NCBI RefSeq assembly: GCF_014199945.1 | Contig: NZ_JACHOR010000003.1 | Coordinates: 248,001-312,000, forward strand | Direction of reading: 5' to 3' | Source: Brevundimonas variabilis | GTDB lineage: Bacteria > Pseudomonadota > Alphaproteobacteria > Caulobacterales > Caulobacteraceae | Length of the DNA: 64,000 nt | Shown here: one piece after another, positions 18,691 to 26,945 of the stretch | Layout of the letters: the number at the start of each line of letters is the position of its first letter | How positions within the stretch are numbered: position 1 is the first letter of the stretch | Made by a program: the position numbers and the translations under genes | Notes under the pieces: model-generated | The model's database searches: none | Told to the model about the DNA's origin: nothing | Seen by the model: the letters and a program-made list of their open reading frames with translations, nothing else

Positions 18691-19646
18691 TGCGCGGCCT
18701 CCAGAGCCTTGGTGGAGGTGTCCTGGTCCGGATGGTCGCCCGTCAGGCCGATGAAGGCGTCATGCAGGCTGGGCTCGCGCAGTTCGAAACGGCGCACGTC
18801 CAGCCCGCCCAGGAAGGCGGCTTTCAGGGCTTCCTGCCCCCCGGCACCCGGGGCCAATGTGGCCTTCAGGATCCGAACGCCGACCTCGTCACCTCCGGTA
18901 TGCTCAACCGCAGATACACCCGGCAGGGCCGCGACCGCTGCCGTGGAAATCTCGCCCTCGAGCTCAAGCAGGCGGGGCGAGGTGGCGCGCGCTTCGGTCA
19001 CCGTGCCTTCAAAGGCCTTGCGGCCCCGCGCCAGCAGGACGACCTTGTCGCACAGCCGCTCTGCGTGCTGCATCACGTGGGTGGAGAACAGCACTGTCGC
19101 GCCGTCAGCCGCCAGGCCGCGGATCATGGCCTCGAGCCCCTGCTGATTGACCGGATCCAGACCACTGAACGGCTCGTCGAGGATCACGAACTCGGGCCGG
19201 TGCACGACAGAGGCGATCAGCTGGACCTTCTGGGCCATCCCCTTGGACAGCTCCTTCATCTTCTTGTTGCGGGCCGCGCCGAGGCCCTGCTGCTCCAGCA
19301 GATCCCGCGCCCGCTTGCGGCCCTCGGCTTGCGGCAAGCCCTTCAGGGCGCCGAAGAAGGCGATGGCGTCGATCGGGGTCATCTTCTTGTAGAGGCCTCG
19401 CTCCTCCGGCAGGAATCCGATCCGGTCACGGACCTTTCGGCCATCGTCGGCCCCGAGAATCTCGATCCGGCCTGTGGTGGCGGGCTGCAGCCCCAGGATC
19501 ATGCGAAGGGTCGACGTCTTGCCCGCGCCATTGGGGCCCAGGAAGCCGCAGATCTGGCCTTTTTCGACCTGAAAGCTGAGGTCACGCACAGCCTGGAAGT
19601 CGCCGTACCGTTTGCTGACGCTCTCGAGCGTCAATGCCGCTGTCAT
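18687..19646 (-). CDS. ABC transporter ATP-binding protein (NatA-like)
   Basis: A 319-residue ATPase: Walker A GPNGAGKTS, Q-loop near LGLQPATTG, signature LSKGMAQKVQ, Walker B FVILDEPFSGLDP and H-loop (STHVMQHAERLCDKV). A C-terminal extension of about 90 residues after the nucleotide-binding domain (RLLELEGEI onwards) matches the DUF4162-type tail of ABC-2 export ATPases. It drives the permease encoded directly downstream. The 81 bp to the next gene holds no clear terminator. Confidence 0.9.
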   Translation of the reverse strand: MTAALTLESVSKRYGDFQAVRDLSFQVEKGQICGFLGPNGAGKTSTLRMILGLQPATTGRIEILGADDGRKVRDRIGFLPEERGLYKKMTPIDAIAFFGALKGLPQAEGRKRARDLLEQQGLGAARNKKMKELSKGMAQKVQLIASVVHRPEFVILDEPFSGLDPVNQQGLEAMIRGLAADGATVLFSTHVMQHAERLCDKVVLLARGRKAFEGTVTEARATSPRLLELEGEISTAAVAALPGVSAVEHTGGDEVGVRILKATLAPGAGGQEALKAAFLGGLDVRRFELREPSLHDAFIGLTGDHPDQDTSTKALEAAQ

Positions 19647-19727
19647 GTCCGGTGCCCCTGCCCTGCCGTATCAGGGAGCCTAGCAAGCTGTCAGGGCGCG
19701 CAAAACTTTATTTCGTGTAATGCGGGA

Positions 19728-20351
19728 TCAGCCGGCTGGAAGGTCCATCTTCACGGCGAAGGTTCGTCCGGTCACCTTGGCGGGATTGATCTGCGCCCCG
19801 TTTCGCCGGACCTCGAAATGCAGGTGCGGGCCGGTAGAGAAGCCGGTCGAGCCGACCAGACCGACACGCTGGCTGGCCATGACGGTCTGTCCGCCCGCCA
19901 CGTCGATCCGGCTGAGGTGCGCGTAAAGCGTGGTCATGCCGTTCGGATGTTCCAGCTCCACGAAACGACCGTATCCTTCCGGCTGATAACCCGTCCGCAG
20001 AACCCGGCCTTCGGTCGCCGCAAACACCGACGTTCCCGTTGGTGCCGCTATATCGACGCCCTTGTGGATCCTGGCCTCCGGCTCGCCCCCCAGACGACGC
20101 ATGCCGAACCTCGAGTTGACTGCGAAACCCCTGACGGGTTCCGCAAAGGCAATCTGGCGGTAGACGGGGCCTGCGGCCTCCAACTCGGCGATCACAGGGA
20201 TGGCAGTCGGAACGGCCCCTGACTCAAGCGAACCCTCCAGGTCCGGCGTCAACGGTGCTGCCGCCATGGCCAGAACGGCAACGGCCAACAGGCCGATGGC
20301 CTGCACAGACAGGACAAGGTGGCTTCGAAGGGCGGTCAGGCGAGATGTCAT
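19728..20351 (-). CDS. M23 family peptidoglycan metallopeptidase
   Basis: A 207-residue exported LytM-type endopeptidase. The N terminus has a hydrophobic signal or anchor (VLSVQAIGLLAVAVLAMAAA, about 13-32). The M23 zinc motifs are HKGVD (first His and Asp) and HLHFE (last His), with LYAHLSRIDVAGGQ between, so all catalytic residues are present. It would cut peptide crosslinks in the cell wall from the periplasm. No LysM or SH3 domain is present. It may be released by signal peptidase after A-A-A. Confidence 0.88.
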   Translation of the reverse strand: MTSRLTALRSHLVLSVQAIGLLAVAVLAMAAAPLTPDLEGSLESGAVPTAIPVIAELEAAGPVYRQIAFAEPVRGFAVNSRFGMRRLGGEPEARIHKGVDIAAPTGTSVFAATEGRVLRTGYQPEGYGRFVELEHPNGMTTLYAHLSRIDVAGGQTVMASQRVGLVGSTGFSTGPHLHFEVRRNGAQINPAKVTGRTFAVKMDLPAG

Positions 20352-20564
20352 GGTTCCGGAAGCGTGGCGCTACATCGAGCGGACTTGGGCCCGACGGTCG
20401 CTGTATCCGCGGCTGAACGCCACCGAAGGAGCGTCGGGGGAGCCTCCATCACGCCGTCATACGGCGACTTTTGGGCCCGGTGCGTGGCAAGGCGTCGCAC
20501 CACCAAAGGAAAAGGCGCGGCAGCCGAAGCCACCGCGCCATTCCATTTCCGGCTTTGCCGTCCG

Positions 20565-22376
20565 CTACTGCAGCGGCAGTCGCAGGGTCACCCCACCCAT
20601 GTGGCTGGTGGCATGGTCACCGTAGCGGCCGTGGTAGCCGACATCGACCCGCACCGGGCCCCAGTCGCCACTGACACCAGCAGCTGCCAGCACCTGCCCG
20701 CCAAACGGCTCGGTCACCTCGCGGGACAGCACCTGGGCCGGGTTGCCGGCAATGCCGACCCGGACAGCCTCGGAACTGTCGTCCAGGCTGTCGCGATAGC
20801 CGCCCTCGATGAAGAATTCGAAGCCCGAGAAGTCGCCCTCGGCCCTCAGGGTGGCCTCGGCGGTGATGCCCTCGACGGTGCGATCGCGATAGTCGTACTG
20901 GGCCGCAATGCCCTGTTCGACATAGCCGTTCACGTCGCTGGAGCCCCAGGTGACGGCCGCACGCGGCGAGATCGACAGGCCTTCTCCGCCGCCAAACCAG
21001 AAGCCGGCCTGGGCCCGCGCGCCGACGCTGACACCGTCGGTCTCTGCGATATGGGTGATGGACTGGAGCGAGGTGACCCGGTCGATCCGGTCGTACCGGT
21101 CGTTGGCGATACCCGCCGCCGCATTCACGAAGACATTGTTCGCGCGCCAGCCGGCGTAGGCGTCGAAGGCGATGGTCTCCAGGTCGAACCCGAGGGTACC
21201 GCTCTGGACGTCGGCATTGCGATAGCTGCCTGCCGCACCGATCCGCCAGCTGGCCGACGGGCTGTGTTCGATTCCGATCGACGCGGCATAACCGGTCGAT
21301 TCGGAATCGCGGACCGTGCCTCGGGCGTCCGTGTCCGTCTGGTCGTACTGGCTGCGGAGCACGATGGCTGTGCCTTCTTCCCACGCGGCACGACCCGACA
21401 GGGCCTCGCTTGATGCGTCGAGCGAATCCTCGCGGTGACGGAAGGCGGTCTCGCCTAGCAGGGCCGACTGGGCTCCGATGTCACCATAGTAGAGGTAGTC
21501 GTTGGCGACCTGGGCCAGCAGACGGTGGCCGAGGGCAGTCGGATGGACGCCGTCGAAATAGAAATAGCCCGAAGAGTCAGCGCAGACGGTCACACCGTTG
21601 AAGCAGGCATCGGTCACATTGGTGATGCCGAAAGCCCCGGGGTTCGCGGCGATGGCATCACCGATCTTGAACAGATCCATCAGGATGATGTTGGTGCCCG
21701 GACGCGTCGCCGCTGTTGCGATCAGCTGGCTCCGGAGCGAGTCGTTGAACTGCCCCGCAGCAAAGTCGGCCAGCGGGGCTGCCGTCGTGTTGCGGAACTG
21801 GGGCGTCAGGCTGAGCTTGGGCAGATTGGAGACAAGGATGGTCCCCGCCCCGGCCCCGGCCACGCTGGTCACCAGGAAATTGATGTCGTTGGCGGCCCCG
21901 ATGGCGACGGGACTGATGGCGCCGGTCGGATTGCTGGTGGCACCTGCGATCGGCAGGCCCTGGAACAGGTTGTTGGCCCCACCCAGGATGCTGACCAGAT
22001 CACCCCGTCCGAACACGCCGCCCCGGCCGAGGTAGGCGGCCAGCTGATTGCGCATGCCTGGCGGGAAGGCTGACGAATCCGTGCGCGCGCCGCCATAGGC
22101 ATAGTTGATGCTGCCGGTGACCGAGCCCGTGAAATTGGCGGCGTTGAAGCCGAGCAGTTCCGTGAACACAGGCCCGCTCGAGAAACGGCCCTGGAAATAG
22201 GGGGGCGATGCAGGCTGGGTGCGCCCCGATGCGATGAAGAGGTTGCCGTTGTCGCTCAGGCTGTCGCCGAACACGACCAGACGGCTGTAGCTCTGGGCAC
22301 TGGCCGTGTTGGCCAGCGCGGACGCAGCGGCAAACGTCAGAACGGCCAGCGCCGCTCCGCGAAGATAACGAGACAT
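20565..22376 (-). CDS. Autotransporter GDSL/SGNH esterase
   Basis: A 603-residue outer-membrane esterase of the EstA type. A Sec signal (about 1-28, ending ANTASAQS) is followed by an SGNH hydrolase passenger: block I VFGDSLSDNGNLF, block III with GGANNLFQG and block V DGVHPTALGH carrying the catalytic Asp and His. From about residue 330 a 12-strand beta-barrel autotransporter domain starts, rich in alternating aromatic strands, and ends TLRLPLQ with terminal hydrophobic residues. It would display a lipase/esterase on the cell surface. The ATG at 22376 is chosen because it begins the signal peptide (MSRYLRGAALAVL). Confidence 0.9.
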   Translation of the reverse strand: MSRYLRGAALAVLTFAAASALANTASAQSYSRLVVFGDSLSDNGNLFIASGRTQPASPPYFQGRFSSGPVFTELLGFNAANFTGSVTGSINYAYGGARTDSSAFPPGMRNQLAAYLGRGGVFGRGDLVSILGGANNLFQGLPIAGATSNPTGAISPVAIGAANDINFLVTSVAGAGAGTILVSNLPKLSLTPQFRNTTAAPLADFAAGQFNDSLRSQLIATAATRPGTNIILMDLFKIGDAIAANPGAFGITNVTDACFNGVTVCADSSGYFYFDGVHPTALGHRLLAQVANDYLYYGDIGAQSALLGETAFRHREDSLDASSEALSGRAAWEEGTAIVLRSQYDQTDTDARGTVRDSESTGYAASIGIEHSPSASWRIGAAGSYRNADVQSGTLGFDLETIAFDAYAGWRANNVFVNAAAGIANDRYDRIDRVTSLQSITHIAETDGVSVGARAQAGFWFGGGEGLSISPRAAVTWGSSDVNGYVEQGIAAQYDYRDRTVEGITAEATLRAEGDFSGFEFFIEGGYRDSLDDSSEAVRVGIAGNPAQVLSREVTEPFGGQVLAAAGVSGDWGPVRVDVGYHGRYGDHATSHMGGVTLRLPLQ

Positions 22377-22467
22377 ATGAATCCTCCCATTCGGCTCTCC
22401 TGTCGGAACCGTTGGAGACCAGTGTGCGCCCGTTTTCCGGGCGCGCAAGATGCCGTTGCGTCAGCTT

Positions 22468-24360
22468 CTAGTGGAGCAGTCGAAAGCGCAGCGTTCCTGC
22501 AACAGTCTTCAGCGCACGGAGCGCCTCGGGTTCATAACCGTGGTCGACATCGGTGATCACATAACCGGTGCGCTCGTCGGTCTTCAGATGCTGTCCGAGG
22601 ATGTTCAGGCCAGCGGTCGTCAGCTCGCGGTTCAGCTCGGCTAGCACGCCGGGCTGGTTGCGGTGAATGTGCAGGATCCGGTGCCCGCCCGACACATCGG
22701 CGAGCTGGACGTTCGGCAGGTTGACGCAGAAGGTGGTGTCACCCCGGTTGAGGTAGCCCAGCAGCCGGTCCGCCGCGAACTCCGCGATGGCTTCCTGAGC
22801 CTCCTCGGTCGATCCCCCGATGTGTGGTGTCAGGATAACGTTCTTCAGGCCCATCAACGGGCTGTCGAAAGGATCCGAATTTGTGCGGGGCTCCTCGGGA
22901 AAGACATCCAGGGCCGCGCCGCCGATGCGTCCCGATCCGATCGCCTGCGTCAGGGCCCCGATGTCGACAACATGCCCGCGCGACAGGTTCAGCAGCAGGG
23001 TCCCGGTCTTCATCCGCGACAGCTGGGCGGCACCGATCAGGTTTTCGTTCTCCTTGCGACCATCCACATGCAGCGAAACCACATCGCTTTCAGCCAGCAG
23101 GGCATCCAGACTGCGCATCCGGCGGGCATTGCCGAGCGCCAGCCGCTCCGACAGGTCGTGGAAGACGACCCGCATGCCCAGGGCCTCGGCCAGCACAGAC
23201 AGCTGGGACCCGATGGCACCGTAGCCGACGATTCCCAGGGTCTTGCCGCGAAGTTCGCGTGAGCCGTCGGCGGACTTGTTCCATTGCCCGCGGTGCATGG
23301 CAGCCGACTTGTCCGCGACGTCTCGCATCAGGGTGATGGTCAGGCCGATGGCCAGTTCGACCACCGAACGCGTGTTCGAATACGGGGCGTTGAACACGGC
23401 CACGCCCCGCGTCGCGCAGGCGTCGAGGTCGATCTGGTTGGTCCCGATGCAGAAGGCGGCCACCGCCATCAGGCGATCGGCCTCTGCCAGCACGCGCTCG
23501 CTGACCTGGGTCTTGGACCGAATGCCAAGGACATGCACGCCCTTGAGCGCAGCAATGAGGTCGTCTTCATCCAGCGCACCCTTGCGGGTTTCGACGGTAT
23601 AGCCCGCCTCTTCCAGGCGCATGACGGCCGCCGGATGGATGTTTTCCAGCAGCAGCATGCGGACACGAGCACGGGGGTAGGACCAGCGGCCTGGAAGGCC
23701 TTCCAGATGCAGAAGCTCGTCCATCGACGGAACCTCGGCATCTGCTGCGGCGACGACAGCCTCGCGCCGTACAATCTCGGTATAGGCGTAGAAGCGGTCT
23801 GCAGCGCCAGCCAGCTTGACCTCGGCATCGGTCCAGCCGTCGCCGATCATGACCACCGGACCGGTCAGGTGCAGCGACCGAATGACCTCAGGTTTGCCGC
23901 CGGCTCTGGAAAGGGGATTGCTGTCGTCGACGCCGACCACCTGATCCTCGGCGTCATAGATCAGGTCGTTGCAGAACACCCGGTCCGCAGCGATGCCGAG
24001 ACGCTGGGCGATCGGAGCGATGATCTCGCGAAACCCGCCTGAAAGGATGATGATCCGGTCGGCATTGTCCTGAAAGAAGCGAAGGTTGCGGCGGACGGAG
24101 GGCGTTCCCTCCTCCAGAATGCGATCCGCCAGCGCTGTCACGTGGCTCTGGTTCAGGGGCAGCAACGCCAGACGCCGGCGCAAGGCGTCGCCAAAGGCAA
24201 TCTCGCCCGCCATGGCCTGGTCCGTCAGCCGCCCGATCTCCCCGCGGATGTCTGTGGCGTCGGCGCGCCCGTCCAGCGCGATATCCGCCAACACCTCCAG
24301 GGTCTCGACCCGCACCAGCGTGGAGTCAAAATCGAAAACGAGTGTGGGGGTGTCGGCCAT
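22468..24360 (-). CDS. Fused phosphoserine phosphatase and D-3-phosphoglycerate dehydrogenase
   Basis: A 630-residue bifunctional serine-synthesis enzyme. Residues 1-225 are a HAD-type phosphoserine phosphatase: DFDST (nucleophile Asp10 and Asp12), ILSGGF (Ser107), GGKPEV (Lys156) and GDGWTD (Asp174, Asp178). Residues 231-630 match E. coli-type SerA: GIRSKTQVSE, CIGTNQIDLD, FNAPYSNTRSVVELAIG, the NAD fold GIVGYGAIGSQL, then HIGGSTEEAQE with the catalytic His. A C-terminal ACT domain (HRILHIHRNQPGVLAELN) is probably for serine feedback. The middle enzyme SerC is not in this window. The ORF is continuous, with no stop or frameshift at the junction. Confidence 0.88.
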   Translation of the reverse strand: MADTPTLVFDFDSTLVRVETLEVLADIALDGRADATDIRGEIGRLTDQAMAGEIAFGDALRRRLALLPLNQSHVTALADRILEEGTPSVRRNLRFFQDNADRIIILSGGFREIIAPIAQRLGIAADRVFCNDLIYDAEDQVVGVDDSNPLSRAGGKPEVIRSLHLTGPVVMIGDGWTDAEVKLAGAADRFYAYTEIVRREAVVAAADAEVPSMDELLHLEGLPGRWSYPRARVRMLLLENIHPAAVMRLEEAGYTVETRKGALDEDDLIAALKGVHVLGIRSKTQVSERVLAEADRLMAVAAFCIGTNQIDLDACATRGVAVFNAPYSNTRSVVELAIGLTITLMRDVADKSAAMHRGQWNKSADGSRELRGKTLGIVGYGAIGSQLSVLAEALGMRVVFHDLSERLALGNARRMRSLDALLAESDVVSLHVDGRKENENLIGAAQLSRMKTGTLLLNLSRGHVVDIGALTQAIGSGRIGGAALDVFPEEPRTNSDPFDSPLMGLKNVILTPHIGGSTEEAQEAIAEFAADRLLGYLNRGDTTFCVNLPNVQLADVSGGHRILHIHRNQPGVLAELNRELTTAGLNILGQHLKTDERTGYVITDVDHGYEPEALRALKTVAGTLRFRLLH

Positions 24361-24418
24361 GATGCCTAACTACCCCCACCTTCGCAGTTGCAGCAACGAC
24401 GATTGCTGAACCTGCGGC

Positions 24419-25864
24419 CTAGAATTTGGCCAGGCGGCGAATGCGGCTTTCAGGCCGACGGGTTTCGAGCGCAGCCGCACCAATGGCAGCGGCAATCGTG
24501 GCCACAGCCAGCAGGGCTCCGCCTTCGCGTGCATGATCCTTGGCATACTGGCCGGCTTGCCCGGCATAGCGACGGGCGGACTGGCCGGCTTCGTCGGCGT
24601 AGCGGCGTGCCTCGCGCGCGTAGCGCTCGCGCTGACGCGGCGAGACAGCCTTCTTGCTCCGCTTGAACCAGCGGCGAGCCTGGTGGCTGGTGTCGTCGCG
24701 CAGATCGGACGCACGGTCGCCCAGATCCTCAACGCCATCACGCAGGCCGCGCGAGATGTCTTCGAAGCGGTGACGCAGGGCCTCGGCGTCCAGCCATCCA
24801 CGCGGGTCCAGCCGCTCACGGATACGTTCGTAGCGCATGGGCCCGGAACGCTGCGTCAGCAGGACCGTCGCGATAGCGGCCACGGCAACAAGCGCCACGC
24901 TGCCGGCGGTAATGCCAGGATGCTTGCGGGCTTCGGCGATAACACTGAAATTGCGAACCATTGGATAGAATACCTCTTCTTCGAGGCCGTCGCGGGTCGG
25001 GTCGGAGAGACCATCATCGAACGGCTGATAATCGGACGCGCGATCGCGCATGAGCCTAGGAGCGAATCTGGCGAGGAGTGGTTCCGCCAGCATCGGCAAA
25101 GCTGAGTAGAACGACGCGATGATCCGGCCGCTGCCGCCCACGGTGATCTCTCGGATCGGGTGGGTCGCGCACCAGATGATGGTGTCGGCCACGACATGCG
25201 CGGCATAGACCGGCTGGGGGTTCTGCACAGCATAGCCTGTCAGGCCCTGCCCATATTTTGGATGGGGAGTGTCAATGGCGGCCGGCTTGACCAGACTGAT
25301 CCGGACAGGGGATTTTTCTCGCACCATCTCCATGCGCAAGGCATTGGTGAAGCCCTTCACCGCATGTTTCGAAGCCGAATAGACACCCTGGGCCGGCATG
25401 GGGGCATCTGCCAGGGTCGAGGCGACATTGACGATGGTCCCGCCCCCTGGCTGGGTCCGCAGGTGTTCGGCGGCGATCATGGAGCCATTGACGACGCCCC
25501 AGTAGTTGGTCTCGAACAGACGCCTCTGGTCCTCCATCGAGGTCTCGCGGATCGGGCCGAAAACCGAGACGCCTGCATTGTTGACCCAGGTATCGAAGCC
25601 CCCGAACAGGCGTTTGCACTTTTCGGCCGCGGCCGACAGCGCCGCGTGGTCCGCAACGTCGGCGGCCGCCCAGGCGCAACGCGCGCCCTCGGCCTGAAGC
25701 GCCTCGCACAGGGCCCGCAAATCGTCCTCGCCACGCGCGATCAGAAAGACACAGGCACCCTGACGTGCTGCCCGTCGTGCCGTCGCCAGACCGATGCCGG
25801 ATGTGGCACCGGTGATCACGATGGCCTGGGTGTCCAACGGCTTCAGTGCGGTCTTGGTCGTCAT
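24419..25864 (-). CDS. SDR family oxidoreductase with long membrane-associated C-terminal region
   Basis: A 481-residue protein. Residues 10-210 are a classical short-chain dehydrogenase: VITGATSGIGLATA, NNAGVSVFG, catalytic Ser in VASTL and Y-x-x-x-K in YSASKHAVK. A hydrophobic helix near 328-346 (GSVALVAVAAIATVLL) follows. A charged region then contains amphipathic repeats (RYAREARRYADEAGQSARRY, then AGQAGQYAKDHAREG), and a second hydrophobic helix (ALLAVATIAAAIGAAAL) lies near the end. This tail is not part of the usual SDR length of about 250-330. The substrate is unknown. The head is intact and should be NAD(P)-dependent. Confidence 0.8.
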   Translation of the reverse strand: MTTKTALKPLDTQAIVITGATSGIGLATARRAARQGACVFLIARGEDDLRALCEALQAEGARCAWAAADVADHAALSAAAEKCKRLFGGFDTWVNNAGVSVFGPIRETSMEDQRRLFETNYWGVVNGSMIAAEHLRTQPGGGTIVNVASTLADAPMPAQGVYSASKHAVKGFTNALRMEMVREKSPVRISLVKPAAIDTPHPKYGQGLTGYAVQNPQPVYAAHVVADTIIWCATHPIREITVGGSGRIIASFYSALPMLAEPLLARFAPRLMRDRASDYQPFDDGLSDPTRDGLEEEVFYPMVRNFSVIAEARKHPGITAGSVALVAVAAIATVLLTQRSGPMRYERIRERLDPRGWLDAEALRHRFEDISRGLRDGVEDLGDRASDLRDDTSHQARRWFKRSKKAVSPRQRERYAREARRYADEAGQSARRYAGQAGQYAKDHAREGGALLAVATIAAAIGAAALETRRPESRIRRLAKF

Positions 25865-26027
25865 GAATAGCCTTCGTTGTCGTCAAGGTCGCGATTGCCG
25901 GAAACAGGGTGTCACGCCCGCTTGTTCCGATCGATAGCCGGCCAGGGATTTATACAGCCCTTTCAGAGTGACGCACGCATCCCTATCTTGCACCCCTTCC
26001 AACACATCCGCTTTTCAGGACACCGCC

Positions 26028-26945
26028 GTGACAGATCACGCGCCCGCCTTCACGCCCACCGACGACCTCGCCGCAGCCTTCCAGATCGAAGGCTGGCCGG
26101 TGCGTGGCCGGATCGTGCGCATGGGCGATGCCATCGACACCATCCTGTCGGCCCATGATTATCCTGAGCCCGTCGCTGCACTTCTCGGCGAGGCCTGCGC
26201 GCTGGCGGCCCTGGTCGGGTCGGCCCTGAAATTCGAGGGCCGACTGATCGTTCAGGCCCAGGGCGATGGTCCCGTCCGCTATGTCGTCGCCGATTACGAC
26301 ACCAACGGTTCCATGCGCGGCTACTGCCGATATGACGCCGATCAGGTGACCGAAGCCTCGACCGGCTTCGTCCGTCCGGGAGCCAGGGCCCTGCTCGGTC
26401 AGGGCGTGTTCGTCATGACCCTGGACCGTGGCCCCGATTTCGAGCGCACCCAGGGGATCACGCCGATCGAGGGCGAGAGCCTGTCGCTGGCCGCCGAGCA
26501 CTATTTCGAACAATCCGAACAGATCCCGACAAAGGTGCATCTGGCCGTTGGTCAGGTGACGACGGACGCCGGCACGCGCTGGCGGTCCGGCGGGGCGCTG
26601 ATCCAGCTGATTGCCGGGGACGAAGCCAGGGGCTCGACCGAGGACGTCTGGGACCGGACACGCGCCCTGTTCCACACCCTTGCGGATGACGAGCTGATCG
26701 ACCCGACCGTCCCGCCCGAGACCCTGCTGTTCCGCCTGTTCCACGAGGACGGTGTGCGGCTGGAGGATGCCCATGCCCTGAAGGCGCACTGCCGCTGCTC
26801 GCCGGATCGCATCCAGTCGGTCCTGGGTTCGTTCACCGAAGCGGAGCGCGCAGAAATGGTCGAGCCGGACGGCATGATCCATGTCACCTGCGAATACTGC
26901 GCCACCGTCTATGCGCTGGATCCGGAGGCCGTAGCGGCTCAGTAG
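26028..26945 (+). CDS. hslO: Hsp33 redox-regulated chaperone
   Basis: Redox-activated holdase chaperone in the cytosol. The C-terminal zinc switch is complete: C-x-C in AHCRCSPDRI and C-x-x-C in CEYCATVY. The N-terminal domain has the family GDGPVRYVVADYDTNGSMRGYCRYD and the GQGVFVMTLDRG segment. The product is 305 residues from a GTG at 26028, chosen because the earlier in-frame ATG (25968) adds an unrelated tail. Its 3' end overlaps the convergent ggt gene by 7 bp. Confidence 0.93.
   Translation: MTDHAPAFTPTDDLAAAFQIEGWPVRGRIVRMGDAIDTILSAHDYPEPVAALLGEACALAALVGSALKFEGRLIVQAQGDGPVRYVVADYDTNGSMRGYCRYDADQVTEASTGFVRPGARALLGQGVFVMTLDRGPDFERTQGITPIEGESLSLAAEHYFEQSEQIPTKVHLAVGQVTTDAGTRWRSGGALIQLIAGDEARGSTEDVWDRTRALFHTLADDELIDPTVPPETLLFRLFHEDGVRLEDAHALKAHCRCSPDRIQSVLGSFTEAERAEMVEPDGMIHVTCEYCATVYALDPEAVAAQ

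Noticed and set aside
18690-20222. 510-codon open frame opposite the ABC ATPase and M23 genes
   Set aside because: It spans two well-supported genes on the other strand and has no domain signal.
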